Positions 12,138 to 23,328 of a DNA stretch of 64,000 bases are shown here, one piece after another (the stretch's first letter is position 1; the number at the start of each line of letters is the position of its first letter). The notes beneath the pieces are model-generated. The model was not told where the DNA came from, ran no database searches, and saw only the letters and a program-made list of their open reading frames with translations. The DNA comes from Jaminaea rosea (Eukaryota; Basidiomycota; Exobasidiomycetes; Microstromatales), in the NCBI RefSeq assembly GCF_003144245.1, contig NW_020289976.1, positions 434,001 through 498,000 of the forward strand, given 5' to 3'. Made by a program: the position numbers and the translations under genes.

Positions 12138-13336
12138 ATGTCCTCTTCATCATCGAGCATCGATCCGCAGCAAGTACTCGAATGGACCATCTCCCTCGCC
12201 AAGCAAGCGGGATCCGTCATCAGCAAAGGGCGCGAGACGCTGCGCGACGACATTGCAAAGGACTACGATTCCATCATCAAGAAGAACTCGAGCGATCTCG
12301 TCACAAAGACGGACCAGGATACCGAAGCCTTTGTAAAGAAGGCCATACTGGACAAATGGGGCCCAGAAACAAAGTTCATCGGAGAGGAGAGCTATGCGGC
12401 TGGGGAAGAGAACGTGTTGGATGATGCCTTGACTTTCATCGTCGACCCGATTGATGGCACTACGGTGAGTCCAAAGAGGCAGAGAGACTGGGTGTTGCCC
12501 ATCGCCTTTGACTGACCGCCATGCTATCTCACCACTTCTGCCGACTTCCAGAACTTCACCCACGCCTTTCCCTTTTTCTGCATCTCCATCGCCGTAGCTT
12601 ACAAGTCCCAACTGCTCGCAGGGGTAGTCTATGCTCCCTTTCTGGACCGCCTGTACACCGGTCTAGCCGGGCAAGGCTCCTACCTCATCACTCCTAGCGA
12701 CGGTACACCTCGCAAACTTCCTCTGCAGAAGCCGCTGCCTCTGCCATCACTCAAGCAGGCGCTGATTGCCTTGGAGTGGGGGTCGGACAGGAAGCATGAG
12801 ACAGTTGAGAGGAAGGCGAGGACGATGGAGAAGCTCGCATCGCAGAGGGGCAACATGGTCCAAGGCATCAGGAGTATCGGTAGTGCCGCTCTCAGCTGCT
12901 GCTTTGTGGCTGAGGGCAGCATGGACTGTGAGTGCGCAGTATTCAGGCCAGGCATTAAGCATTCGAGCTGACCAGCGTCATCACCCCTCTTTACCGACAT
13001 CAGTGTACCACGAGATCGGCTGCTGGGCTTGTGAGTGGACGGTCAGCCCCAGAAGCCTGATGGTGCTAAGCGACGAAGCTGATATCCCCTTTACTGTTTC
13101 AACTCGCAGGGGACATTGGCGCCGGCTTCACGATCATCAACGAGGCCGGCGGCCTCACCGTCGGCTCCAAGGATGACACGCTGTCCAAGATCAAGGCTAA
13201 CGGCAAGGAGCTGGGTATCGTCACTCCGCAGGTTCTGCAAGGTCGCAAGTACTGCGTCGTGCGAGGCGCAGAGCGTGACGATCAGGTTGGACTTTTGAAG
13301 GAGTTCTTTGAGGCCATGGACGAGTGGGAGGCATGA
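12138..13336 (+). CDS. Inositol-1-monophosphatase
   Basis: Four exons: 12138-12464, 12552-12927, 13004-13030 and 13110-13336, giving 318 residues, normal for the family. The metal-binding motifs are intact: FIGEES (first acidic pair), DPIDGTT joined to NFTHAFPF across the first intron, and WDIGAG formed across the third intron. Exon 3 is only 27 nt, flanked by good GTGAGT and CAG sites, and adds nine residues leading into that motif. The enzyme removes phosphate from myo-inositol monophosphates, feeding free inositol into phospholipid synthesis. The start is the first ATG, followed by a Ser run. The gene is divergent from the Ran-binding gene, with 191 bp between start codons. Confidence 0.94.
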
Positions 13337-13844
13337 GCGCCCCGCTGACATCTGGAGAGTAGCGAGTTGCGGGGCATGAGTTATGCTTCAAAAGGCGATC
13401 AGTACATGTGTTTCCGATCGCCGAAAGAAAGAAACTTGAATGGTCGAGAGAAGTAGAGAGTGGAATGTATGCACCTCTGCTCCCCTCTGTCTGCGTCTTC
13501 CTTGTCAAAGTCTCCGGCCCGCCCTCCACCCCTGGTCCGGCCGGTCTCGGCAGTTGAAGGCCGCGACCGTCGAATCCGCAAGTCGCACACGACGCAGCAA
13601 CGGCTGTTGCATCGAATTCCTGACCTCCTAGCCAAATCATAGATTCGACGATCATCACGACTTCTTCAGCCGCCCAGCATCTAGATCATCGCACCGATCC
13701 CCGTGCAAGTTCCACGTGGTCCGCCGCCTGCAAGGCTCAGCCCCTCCACCCACAAGGCCGACGAATCGACGTCGCCTCTTTCATTCCTTATCTTGTCCGT
13801 GTCCCTCCTCGTCGTCCAATCCAACCCACCGCCAGGCTAGCAGC
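13337..13844. other. Intergenic region before the Sec14-like gene
   Basis: About 500 bp without a coding candidate. It contains CT-rich tracts and the CACGTG at 13713-13718, which lies 127 bp before the next start codon, so it is probably promoter. Confidence 0.5.
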
Positions 13845-15328
13845 ATGTCCTTCTTCTCTCGAAGCCGCTCAAGCGCCTCATTGAACGCCAACGCCGCCGG
13901 CGAGGGCTCATCCGCTGACTCGCCACGCGGGTCGCGCAAGCCTTCGCCAGTCCCTCCAGCCTCCAACGACGAGTCTGTCAATGCAGCTACGAAAGACATG
14001 CAGTACCTCGACGTTGGCGGGAGCAGAAGCGGTAGCAGTAGCCCAGAGAAGGAGCGCAAGAGTGGCTTTCTGGGGATGAGATCGCGGACGGCCAGTCAAG
14101 CGAGCTTGAAGAGCAATAAGAGCGCAAAAGAGGGGGCGGGTGGCGCAAAGGGCGAGGCAGCTGCGACGACGAGCGCAACGACATCGACAGGAGCAGGTGT
14201 CAGCGTCAACGGCGCCCTCGCAGCGGGCTCGTCAGTGGGCATGAGAGAGAAAGCCGCCCTCAATACAGCAGGAGCCGCAGTGTCCAGCACGAGCACGAAC
14301 GTAGACGAAAATGCAGAGGAGCTGCCACCAGAGATGACGGGTAAGAAGTGGGTGAGTGTCCGCGCTGATGAGCTTCGTGTCACGGCACCGTACTCAATGT
14401 CGTGCTGACCATTCTCCTCGTCAACCTGCCGCTGCTACAGCGACCCCGCCCAGGCCATCCAGGAAACCTATCGCCTTCTCAAACCTCTGCCCTCCTCCAA
14501 CTCACCGGTCTCTTATCCTCTGACTCTGCCCTCCCACCAACATCTCAATTCACACCAGAAGAGCTCGAGATCCCGCTATGCCGCTTCCTACGCGCTCGCA
14601 ACTGGAATGTGAGCCAAGCCCGGGAAATGTGGAACAAGAGCGTCGAATGGAAAAAGAGTGTCGATCTCGACCGACTCATGACGGAGTTCGACTTTTCCGA
14701 GAGGGAACAAGTGGCCAAGGCGGGCTGGCAGATGTACTTCCACAAAGTGGACAAGCTCGGTCGTCCCATCTTCGTTCAGGATCTCGCAGGTTTGGACCCA
14801 GCTCAACTCTGGGTTCATACGAATCCGGACCGCATCGTAAAGAACTTCGCCGTCACGCTCGAGCACGCAGTACGGTATCGCTACAAGGCTTGCAGTGCTG
14901 CCACGCCCGACGGGAGGTTGATAGAGGACAATCTGATGATCCTCGATATCCAGGGATTGGGGATGAGCACCTTCTGGAATTTCAAGGGGCAACTTCAGCA
15001 ACTCCTCTCGATTTTGGACAACAATTTCCCAGAATTGAGTGGGAGAGTACAGATCATTAATGCTCCTTGGCTTTTCAGCACAATCTGGGGCTACTTGAAA
15101 GGCTGGCTACCCCCGAATACAGTCGATAAGATCGACATCACCGGGGCTGACTACAGCGGGGTATTGCTGCAGTTCATTGATGCAGAGGCGCTGCCCAAGC
15201 GACTTGGAGGCAAATGTGAATGTAAAGGTCCGGGCGGTTGTGTGAGGAGTGATGCGGGACCGTGGAATGCGGCAGGCGTGGATGGCAGGCCGGCCGCTGC
15301 GGCCGACAAGGAGAAGCTTACGGGTTAG
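13845..15328 (+). CDS. Sec14-like CRAL-TRIO lipid-transfer protein
   Basis: Two exons: 13845-14351 and 14441-15328, joined in phase 0 by an 89 nt intron, giving 464 residues. The first 165 residues are Ser/Ala/Gly-rich and probably disordered. Exon 2 opens with a CRAL-TRIO N-terminal helix region (LSPSQTSALLQLTG, then LCRFLRARNWNVSQA), followed by the lipid-binding domain with IFVQDLAGLD, NLMILDIQGLG and VQIINAPWLFSTIWGYLKGWLP. Proteins of this family move phosphatidylinositol or other lipids between membranes and tune phosphoinositide synthesis. The short Cys/Gly-rich tail after the domain is unusual but small. The exact subfamily (Sec14, Sfh) is not assigned. Confidence 0.9.
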
Positions 15329-15529
15329 ATGGCCGAAGTGGAACTCAAGGCGAGAAGACTGGGATAGACAGCGCTGTACCACCTCATGACTGATGCGTAA
15401 ATACACTTGCAGACGAATGCCTCACGATTCAGATGGCGTGTGATGTAAGAGATTGATTTTTGCTCGCTTCTATTAGACTCGACACCTGGCTCCCTCATTT
15501 GTCACCCTCTGTCTCACCCAAACCCGAGC

Positions 15530-17008
15530 TCACCCGAACATCTTGGCGTACTGCCTCCTCTGCCTCTCCTTCTGCGCCTTCTTTGCCTCCTCCAACTTGA
15601 CCTTCTCCCTCTTGATACCGGCATCGTTAGGCTGCACCCTCGCAGCGTCGGTCAGATCACTGCCTGCCCCTTCAAAGTCATTCAGACGTGAGCGAGCGAG
15701 AGCTCGACGGTAGTACGCTTTTGCCAGGTCGGCGTCGTCCTTCGATGAAGTGGCAGACCCAGGGACGTGGTATGACTCTACGACGGAGATGGCGCTACTC
15801 GCACTGTCCTCTGCCTGGCGGGCATGAGCCTTTGCCTCGCCTTGCGCGCCTTCCTTCTTAACGTCACCGGCAGCCGCCTCCGCCATCTTGAGAGCACAGA
15901 GCGCCGAGTTGAGGTACAAGGCCGCCTTCAACTGCGTGTACTCTCTGGCGAACTCTGGCTTGGCTTTGCTGTCGTGCGTGTCGGGTAGGACGGGGTGGAC
16001 GTTGAGGTAGCGGAGCGATTTTGTGAATTTGGCAAGGGCAGGGCCGTAGGAGCCAGAGGCAAAGAGGGTGCCGCCCATGGACTTGAGCTCTTGCGAAATG
16101 CGCAGAGCAATTTCCGGCTGCGATCGACGGGAGGAAGGGTGGGCTTGTCAGTGAAATGCTGATTGAGGAGACTGTCGCGGCTCGCTCGACACTCACGCTC
16201 TCCTCGACATTCTCCGTCTCCCTGTCCTCAGGGAACTCTTCGTACTTGTCACCCGACGCATCAGCTTCAATTCCCCACCCATTCTCCTCTTCACTCCTCT
16301 GCAGCTCTCCGGCACTCTCAATCGTGATGGCCTTGACGGGCTTGTCATTGGCGCCCTTCTGCGTCTTCTCAATCTGCCTAACCACGTCCTTGCCCGCGAG
16401 CACACGGCCGAAGACGACGTGCTTGCCGTCCAAATGGGGCGTGGGTACGGTGGTGATGAAGAATTGGGAGCCGTTGGTGTTGGGCCCGGCGTTGGCCATC
16501 GAGAGAAGGAAGGGGCGGTCGTGCTTGCCTGTAAGGTCCTCGTCGGCGAACCTGGCGCGCGAGGCGAAAGAGCGGGAAGCAATGGTGGTGAGCGCTCTCA
16601 GGCCGACGTTTGTATCCTAACAGGCCCGTCAACACACTCACTTCTCGCCATAGATGCTCACACCGCCCGTCCCGTCACCATTTGTGAAATCCCCACCCTG
16701 GATCATGAACTTCTCGATGACCCTATGAAATCCACTACCCGCATACTGCAGCTTGACGCCATCCTCGTTGGTACCCTTTTCACCCGTGCAGAGGGCGCGG
16801 AAGTTGTCGGCCGTCTTGGGTACCTTGTCCGCATAGAGCTCGAAGACTATGCGGTTGGCATTTTGGCGGGTCGGGGCTGGAGAGCCGGAGAAGGAAACGT
16901 CGAAGTCTGCGGACAACAAGGGAGGAGGTAAGAGGCTGAGCTGGTTGATATGTCCCGCATTTATGAACAGATGAGCTCACAGACGATAGGGTTGCTTGTA
17001 GATGCCAT
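15530..17008 (-). CDS. CPR6: Cyclophilin-40 type peptidyl-prolyl isomerase with TPR region
   Basis: Four exons: 17008-16981 (only 28 nt), 16906-16642, 16551-16197 and 16117-15530, giving 411 residues. The N-terminal cyclophilin domain keeps the active-site tracts [16 protein letters not shown] and [14 protein letters not shown]; the position of the classical Trp is His in [10 protein letters not shown], as is usual for Cyp40. The C-terminal half carries TPR helices ([26 protein letters not shown]). Cyp40 proteins bind the Hsp90 C-terminus and act as co-chaperones in the cytosol. The 3' end faces the Sec14-like gene, 201 bp away. Yeast has two such proteins, Cpr6 and Cpr7; this choice of symbol is by overall type only. 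Confidence 0.93.
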
Positions 17009-17324
17009 GATGAAGTGAAGCTTGACAATGATTAGTGAGAAAGGAAGATCCGCAAACGCAACGACTCGCCCAGATTTGCGCTCGAGTCCGTGCGTCGTTC
17101 TGGGGATTCTCGCGACTTCGACTCGACTGGAGATGCCGTCGACGCGGCAGCCCAGCAGGGAGAGGCGATGAGACGAGCGCCAAGCAGCACACAACGCCAA
17201 TCAGCACTCATGATGAGCACCAGACCCCCCCCCCCCCGAGCATTGCAGGCCAAGCCGCAGCGCACACACGACATCATTGGGTATTCGCTTGCAATTGACA
17301 GAATCCTCGCTCCCACATGAGCGC
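17009..17324. other. Spacer between YTH1 and CPR6, with a C homopolymer
   Basis: About 316 bp between two minus-strand genes. It includes a run of 13 C at 17225-17237 and no coding candidate. It probably holds the CPR6 promoter and the YTH1 3' UTR. Confidence 0.5.
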
Positions 17325-18328
17325 CTATCCCCTCTCCCTCCCCCCCGCCCCCCTCTCCACACCACCGCGATTACCAGGTCGATTTTGATTCGTACAGACG
17401 TTGGCAAAGTGACCATATTCACCGCACTTGAAGCAAAGGACCGTGCTGAGATCGCGACGTCCTCCGCCACCTCCCCCGCCGCCGCCTCCTGCTGCTCCGG
17501 GAGGACCTCCTCCTTGTCCCGGAGGCGGACGTGGCGGTCGACGCTCGCCCCCGCCTGCGTTGTCTCTGAAGCCGCCTCCTCCGCCTCTACCGCCTCCGCC
17601 TTCTTGATCGCGCAGATGCGGAGGAGGGCCAAAGGCTTCTTCTGCTGTGAGGACCTTGTGCGTGAGGATGGGTGAGGTGCGGCGTGATTGAGCTGAGGGA
17701 GGGGTGGACTTGGGACTGTTCGGCGAAACAGGGAGAAGCAAGCAACGTCAGTGCCACCTCTCAAAATGATCTTGACTCGTCTCGACACTCACTGCGCCCT
17801 CTCACACTCGGGTCCTTTGGGACAGAATCCCGCCAGATAATAGTCGCACACCACCCTCCTCACATGCTTCTTGGCGCACTCGGGTCCCCTCGGACAGAAC
17901 CCTCTCGTATACTCCTCACACTCCCTTCTCTTCTCTTTGGGCAGCTTATGACGGTACAAGCACTCCTCTCCCGCATTGCAGAAGCCAAAGGTGGCGAACA
18001 TGCGGCACTCGGGCATCTTGCGCATGTCGTACTCGTGGAGATAGTCGCAGGTCGCATCTGACTTCTTGCAGAGGCCACGCAGCCAGTGTTTGCAGACTGT
18101 GCGCTTTGAGGAATCTTGCAGGGGCGGTGGAAAGGGGAGAGCGAGCGGGAGCGGGTAAGAGGTGTAGAGGGATTGGAGGAGCGGGCCGGGTAGCGGGGTG
18201 AGGGTTGGAGGAGGAGTGAGAGGAGGGGTGGGAGAGCGTGATGTTGATGATGGTGGAGGTGAGTGAGACGACGGGCCCGCAACCGGAGCGCCATCCATGG
18301 TGCCCTCAAAGCCTGCCTCTTGCGCCAT
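17325..18328 (-). CDS. YTH1: CPSF30/Yth1 mRNA 3'-end processing factor
   Basis: Two exons: 18328-17793 and 17715-17325, giving 308 residues. Four CCCH zinc fingers are visible in exon 1, starting at CKHWLRGLCKK (the usual finger 2), then CRMFATFGFC, CEEYTRGFC and CDYYLAGFC. The last His of the fourth finger is coded by the first base of exon 2. A Gly/Pro/Arg-rich linker and a CCHC zinc knuckle (CFKCGEYGHFANVC) follow, an arrangement known from CPSF30. The protein belongs to the cleavage and polyadenylation factor and contacts the poly(A) signal. The usual first finger is not found; a Ser/Pro-rich segment takes its place. The start is the first ATG upstream of the fingers. Confidence 0.93.
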
Positions 18329-18653
18329 CGCTGCCAGAGTCGAAGAAGATGTGTGAATGGTAAGGATACCAAGTCTAGCAGGCGGCCATCGCGCTGAGTC
18401 GTCAGACCTTTGATCTCGACTCGGCCCGTCTGTCTATGTCCGTCGTCTGGTCGCTCTCATCTGGCTCGCGTGGCACGGAAGCAGCCCCGCCTCGCGACTG
18501 GGTCAATTCGATGCAGGACGCAGCACAGCTTGGCGAGGCCCTGCAGCCCGTGGAATTCGACCCAGATTGAGCTTCGATGGCAGCTTTCATTTGCTGTTAT
18601 CTTGCTTGACTTACCATTCATCCATCCCATCAATCCAAGCGTGATCGCCTTCG
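18329..18653. other. Divergent promoter between YTH1 and the AVT1-like gene
   Basis: 325 bp between divergent start codons, with no coding candidate and no motif I can name with confidence. Confidence 0.5.
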
Positions 18654-20930
18654 ATGCCCGCCGCTAGTAGGCCGATCCAAGGAAGAGGCCAGGCTACGGC
18701 GGCGGCACCAAGCTCGCGCCGAGGAGAAGAGCAGCAGGCGCAAGGCCAATGGAGAAGCAGCTTGTGAGCACAATCAGGCTACGTCTTGCGATCGTCTCAC
18801 TGACATGCCCTTTCTCCCCACGCTCGCCTTCTCAGAGACATTGTCTTTTCATACTCTCGCTCTCAAGCATTCTATGGGCAGAACCTCAACACCTCGCCAA
18901 GCTTCGCGGCCGAAGCGCGATGGAGGGGACCGCATGGCGATGATACCGACGCTGAGGGAGAGGACGATGACAATGTCGGCGAAGAGGACAGTCTTTATCA
19001 AGACGAAGATGACGAGGACGAGGCAACTTCAATCAAGCCAAGCATCAATGGCGACGAGGACGGTCTCTTCCCTCAGCCCCTTGACTTTGGCACAGTAGAT
19101 TCTTCACGCACTGCGACGAGCGCAGCGCCCACGTCCTCAGCGACAGAAAATTCGCCCCTTCTCCTCCGTTCCAAACGCGCATCGCGCTCGTCTCTCTCCC
19201 ACCAAGAGCAACAAAGGCGACGCTCCTCTGCCGTGCAAAGCAACCTGTCCCACCCTCACCACTCCCTGCCCGCAGCAACAGGCAGCTCAACCTTCGGCCA
19301 GACCCTCTTCAACTGCGTAAATGCTCTTGCGGGCGTGGGCATCCTCTCCCTACCTCTGGCTCTCTCCTACGCCGGGATGCCGCTGGGCATCTTCCTGTTC
19401 ATTATCGCGGGACTCATCACCAACTACACGGGCAAGCTGCTACACAAGATTATGATGAGCGACCCTTCCTTGGCTACTTATGCGGACATCGGGAGGCTGG
19501 CATTCGGGGAAAAGTCCAGAGTAGCAGTCACGCTGCTGTTCTGCTCGGAGCTCTGGGCAGTTAGCGTCGCCCTTCTCGTCCTGTTTGGGGACAGTATAGC
19601 CGCCATTCTCCCAGCGAATACGTCACTCCCCAGCTGGCTGCTGAAGGTAGCCGGCTTTGCAGTCGTACTCCCCACCTGCTTCATGCCGATGCGCCTCCTC
19701 TCTCCGATCTCGCTGGTAGGCATCTTCACCACCTGCTCTCTCCTCCTCATCGTCTTTGTCAACGGATCAGTCAAGACCCACTCTCCCGGCTCACTCTGGC
19801 AACCAATGCCCGACTCACTGGATTTCACTCCGCAGTGGGGCAAGTTACCACTCGCGTTCGGACTGATCATGAGCGGTTTCTCCTCTCATCCTATCATTCC
19901 GAGCTTGGTACGCGACATGCGTCAGCCAGAACGCTTCCCCAGAATGCTGGATACGGCCTACGTGATCGCCACGATCCTCTATCTCTCTATGGGTATCGCC
20001 GGGTATCTCATGTTTGGACGCTCTGTCAGCGACGAGATCACCCAGGACCTGGCTGGAGTTCAAGAGTACCCGAGGTGGACAACCCACCTGGCCGTTGGGC
20101 TCATTGCGGCTGTGAGCGTGAGCAAATTCGCGCTTGCGTTGAGGCCAGTGCAGACGACGGTCGAGGGACTCGTCCCGGGTGGGGTTCATGCGGCCGTGGA
20201 AGCTAGTGAGGAGTCGCAGATCGCCACTGATACAGAGGCGGAGGCGGAGGGAGATAGGACGATTGGGCATGATGAAGAGGAGCAGCACACTATCAGCACA
20301 ACGCCCGCAACGCCTGCCTCGTTGCTGGGCTTGCGAAAGCAACGGAGCATCGAGCAGAGCCAGCAGCAGCAGCATCAACCCCGGCGCCCAACATCGAGTC
20401 ACGCCTCAGCTCAAGCTTCCTCCTCGCAATCTCACGCCCGGAGTCGAGCATGGCGCCGCTTCCTCGTCACGCTCCTCCTTCCCTCGCTCGTATTGGTGAC
20501 CGCTATTCTCTTACCCGGCTTTGCCTCCCTCATGTCCTTTCTTGGCTCGGTCCTCGCTGGCCTATCCTGCATCTGCGGACCATTGGCCGCGCACTTGGTT
20601 GTCTTTGGCCCTAGGCGAGGAAAGGCGAGACGGCGCATTGAGAGGAGGGTGAGCGGGGCGAGTGGGAAGAGGGCGAGCGGGGTGACTGTGGGCGTCACGG
20701 AGGGGCAGGACGGTGAGGATGAGGTCCTCGAGGACGGTCTAGTGCCGAGGAAGGCAGCATCTCGTCGCCCCTCTGCGAGCACAATGAGGTCCACTCATAC
20801 TCGCTCTCAGCCTCATCAGACTCTCGGCCCATTAAGACGAGCTGCAGAGACGACGCTCATCGTCCTCGCGGCCATCATGGCCGTGCTGGGAACGGTGTGG
20901 AGCGCGCTACCTGTCGGTCAGGCTGCGTGA
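18654..20930 (+). CDS. Vacuolar amino acid transporter, AVT1-like
   Basis: Two exons: 18654-18763 and 18836-20930 (72 nt intron), giving 734 residues. The first 185 residues are hydrophilic and acidic. The amino acid/auxin permease domain starts at about 190 with STFGQTLFNCVNALAGVGIL, the hallmark first helix, and continues through roughly eight hydrophobic helices to about 480. A hydrophilic loop of about 100 residues with Gln and Ser runs separates the last helices (near 580-630 and the extreme C-terminus). The acidic N-terminus with an SRSQAFYGQNL-like tract is typical of fungal AVT1 proteins, which load neutral amino acids into the vacuole. A second hydrophilic loop before the final helix carries many basic residues. 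The frame is intact. Confidence 0.88.
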
Positions 20931-21034
20931 GTGAAGCGGACGGAGATGGACTAGCAATGGATGCGAGTTGTGTGCGTAGAAGGCATTGCCCTCTTAACGT
21001 AATTGACAGGCAATACGTGACCGATCTCTCCTCT

Positions 21035-22956
21035 TCAACCCCTCTTGACCTGGCCGTGCCCCACCATCCCTACCGTACCGGCAGATCGCAAGCCCCTCAA
21101 CCACTCTCCAACCCACCAAGCCCCGCCCCCGAGCAGGGCGATGGCTCCCAATCCCCGCAGCAGCAAGGCAACAATCAGCGCCCGTCTCACTGCGGAGTAG
21201 AAAGCGGCGAGCGCGAGACCAGACCAGTTGAAGCGTCGCTCCATCGGTGTGCCGAGAGCCGATTGCCATGAACGGATGACCGTGCGGTAACGGAAGCCAC
21301 AGATCCAGATCCAGCTGTGCGTGATGGCATGAGAAGAGGATCAGTTAGACGAGCATAGAACGAGGTGAGCGTGGGCACTTACAAATTGACGTCCGCATTA
21401 CTGAATCTGGGGAATACGCTCGTCAAGCTGGGAGCCTTGGCGTTTGCCATTGGTGGAGGATTGAGGTGTAGCTCTGATCGTAGTCTCGCGGTCGCGTCGC
21501 GAATTGATTGCGGGATTGGGAGGAGACGGCTCCGTTGATGGTGCGATGGGTGGAGGATGCTATGCATCGATGGTTGAGAGTGGCGGTCATTGGAGCTGGA
21601 AGAGGGCCGTGGTGAGGTCGGGAGGGTCGACATGTGGGCGAGGAGATCGCTGTGAAGGGTACACAATGGGAGTAAAGGCAGTCAGCAACAGGAGCAGAGC
21701 ATAGTTCATCTCATGCCTCCTACACTCACATCGTCATACCCAATGTCAGTCCCCACAACTTCAACTCCATCTTGCTCTCGTCCTCCCAAGGCAGCGTAGT
21801 CATTGCAGCTGCCCCTGCTCTTGCCTTTTCTCCATTCGGGCCCACCTCCTCACTGCTGGGCGTCTCCGTCTCGCCCTCTTCCCCAGCAACAGCCCAAGGC
21901 TCGTTGGGCAGCAGGATACACCTGAAATCCATTTTGCCCAGCAAGCCCTGGAGAAGCATGCGTATGCCCCGCGATTTGGGGGCTAGACGCGTAGAGATGT
22001 CTATGGAGACGACACCCCATTTGGGTGCGGGGGTGTACAGGTGCGAGAGAGGGACCCAATGCGCTGAGGCTACTTCTGTTGGCTGAAGCTCCGGGTGGTG
22101 TGAGAAGGGGGTGGTCTGTATGAAGACTGCGGCGGTGCGAGAGGGCAGAGACTCTTTCAGTCAGTGGCTGCAGACTTTGCTGCGCTTCGGTTTTGCGATA
22201 CCCACCGAACGGGCTCAGTACCATCAACAATCTCTTGCCCAATGAGCTAGTAATCTCTCTATCATCCAGCTGCCCAACATTGACGAAGTCTCTATCAGCC
22301 AAATCAAGCCCGACTTCCTCCCAAGTCTCCCTCATTGCCGTATACAAGCCATCCTCGTCCGTCTCATCTCTCCTGCCACCGGGGAAAGCTACATGCGCTG
22401 ACCACTTGTCGGTGGGACGTGTGGCGCGCTTGATGTAGAGGATCTCGGGAGTTCCGCGCTTGACCCAAGGGAGGGAGAAGAAGGATGAGAGCGTCGAATG
22501 GAGGCCGGGTTGCTGCGTGGCTGCAGTCGCAGTGGTCGAGGTCGAGGCTGCACTTGCGGCAGACGACATGTGACGATGCTGCCTTGAGGAGGCCTTTGAG
22601 GGCGGCACAGGTGGAGTGGCGGGTACGCCCACCTGGCTCGCAGCTCTGGACACCGCGCCATCGTTCTGACCCATTCCTAGTCCTGACTGGGTAAGAATTC
22701 TGTCGACCTCTGACCCCGGCAAGGGGAGACCATCAGCGTCGTACTGTCTCGCGAGATACTCGTCATCCTCCGGGCGAGGTCGCACACGAATGATGAGCGC
22801 GACAGAGGCGCGTCGTGGCTGAGTGGCTGGTGAGGGTATGAGACGAGGGGTTGTGATGGAGAGACGGGTGAGGGCATGTTGAAGGGCGGGGAGGATGTGA
22901 GTCGCGGATGACGACGACGACGACCACGCTCCTCCCGGTGGTGATGAGGTGCTCAT
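21035..22956 (-). CDS. Large Nudix hydrolase with a hydrophobic C-terminal extension
   Basis: Four exons: 22956-22206, 22126-21730, 21649-21383 and 21314-21035, giving 564 residues. The Nudix box is visible as GGRRDETDEDGLYTAMRETW followed by EEVGL; the REXXEEXGL core is intact, with one extra residue in the first spacer. An insert of about 80 residues rich in Ser/Ala/Thr precedes it. After the core, exons 2-4 code a segment with LWGLTLGMT, VFPRFSNADVNFWIW and a hydrophobic stretch (LIVALLLRGLGAIALLGG) near the C-terminus. This is a fungal arrangement related to coenzyme A diphosphatases such as Pcd1, but the substrate is not known. Divergent from LOA1, 372 bp between starts. Confidence 0.87.
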
Positions 22957-23328
22957 GCTTGCTATTTGGCGTGGCGAGCAAGAGTTGATTGAGGGGGAGG
23001 GGAGCAGCGTGGCACGCCAGTGGCTGTATGCTGTGGGAAAGGACCGGCGGAGGATGATGGCAGTAGCAGGGAGGAGGTGAGGGGCTTGAGAGTCGAGATG
23101 AAGTTGATGGTACGGACAAAAGCCGACAGCCGCCTCCGCCGCCGCCGCCGTTGCCGGTCGACTACTTCATTTCGCCCCACACAAGACGCGGTCCGAGGCA
23201 AGTTGAGTGGGAGCGGAGGCGCCGCGCGTGTGGTCCGAGCGAGCGGGAAGATCGAAGCGGATCAGAGGGACGCACGTCGTCGTGCCCTGCTAACCCTACC
23301 CTTCCATCGATCCTCATTCGTGGTCAAC
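22957..23328. other. Divergent promoter between the Nudix gene and LOA1
   Basis: 372 bp between start codons. The frame of LOA1 stays open upstream of its ATG but has no homology-like content. A CCGCCGCCG tract near 23132-23150 is the only notable feature. Confidence 0.45.

Noticed and set aside
14441-14560. An alternative reading of Sec14 exon 2 in another frame (DPAQAIQETYRLL)
   Set aside because: That frame soon loses similarity, while the chosen frame continues directly into the CRAL-TRIO domain in phase 0.
21035-21450. A separate small membrane protein gene starting at the ATG at 21450
   Set aside because: Splice sites and phases join this segment to the Nudix gene upstream, and its sequence continues the pattern of that protein family.
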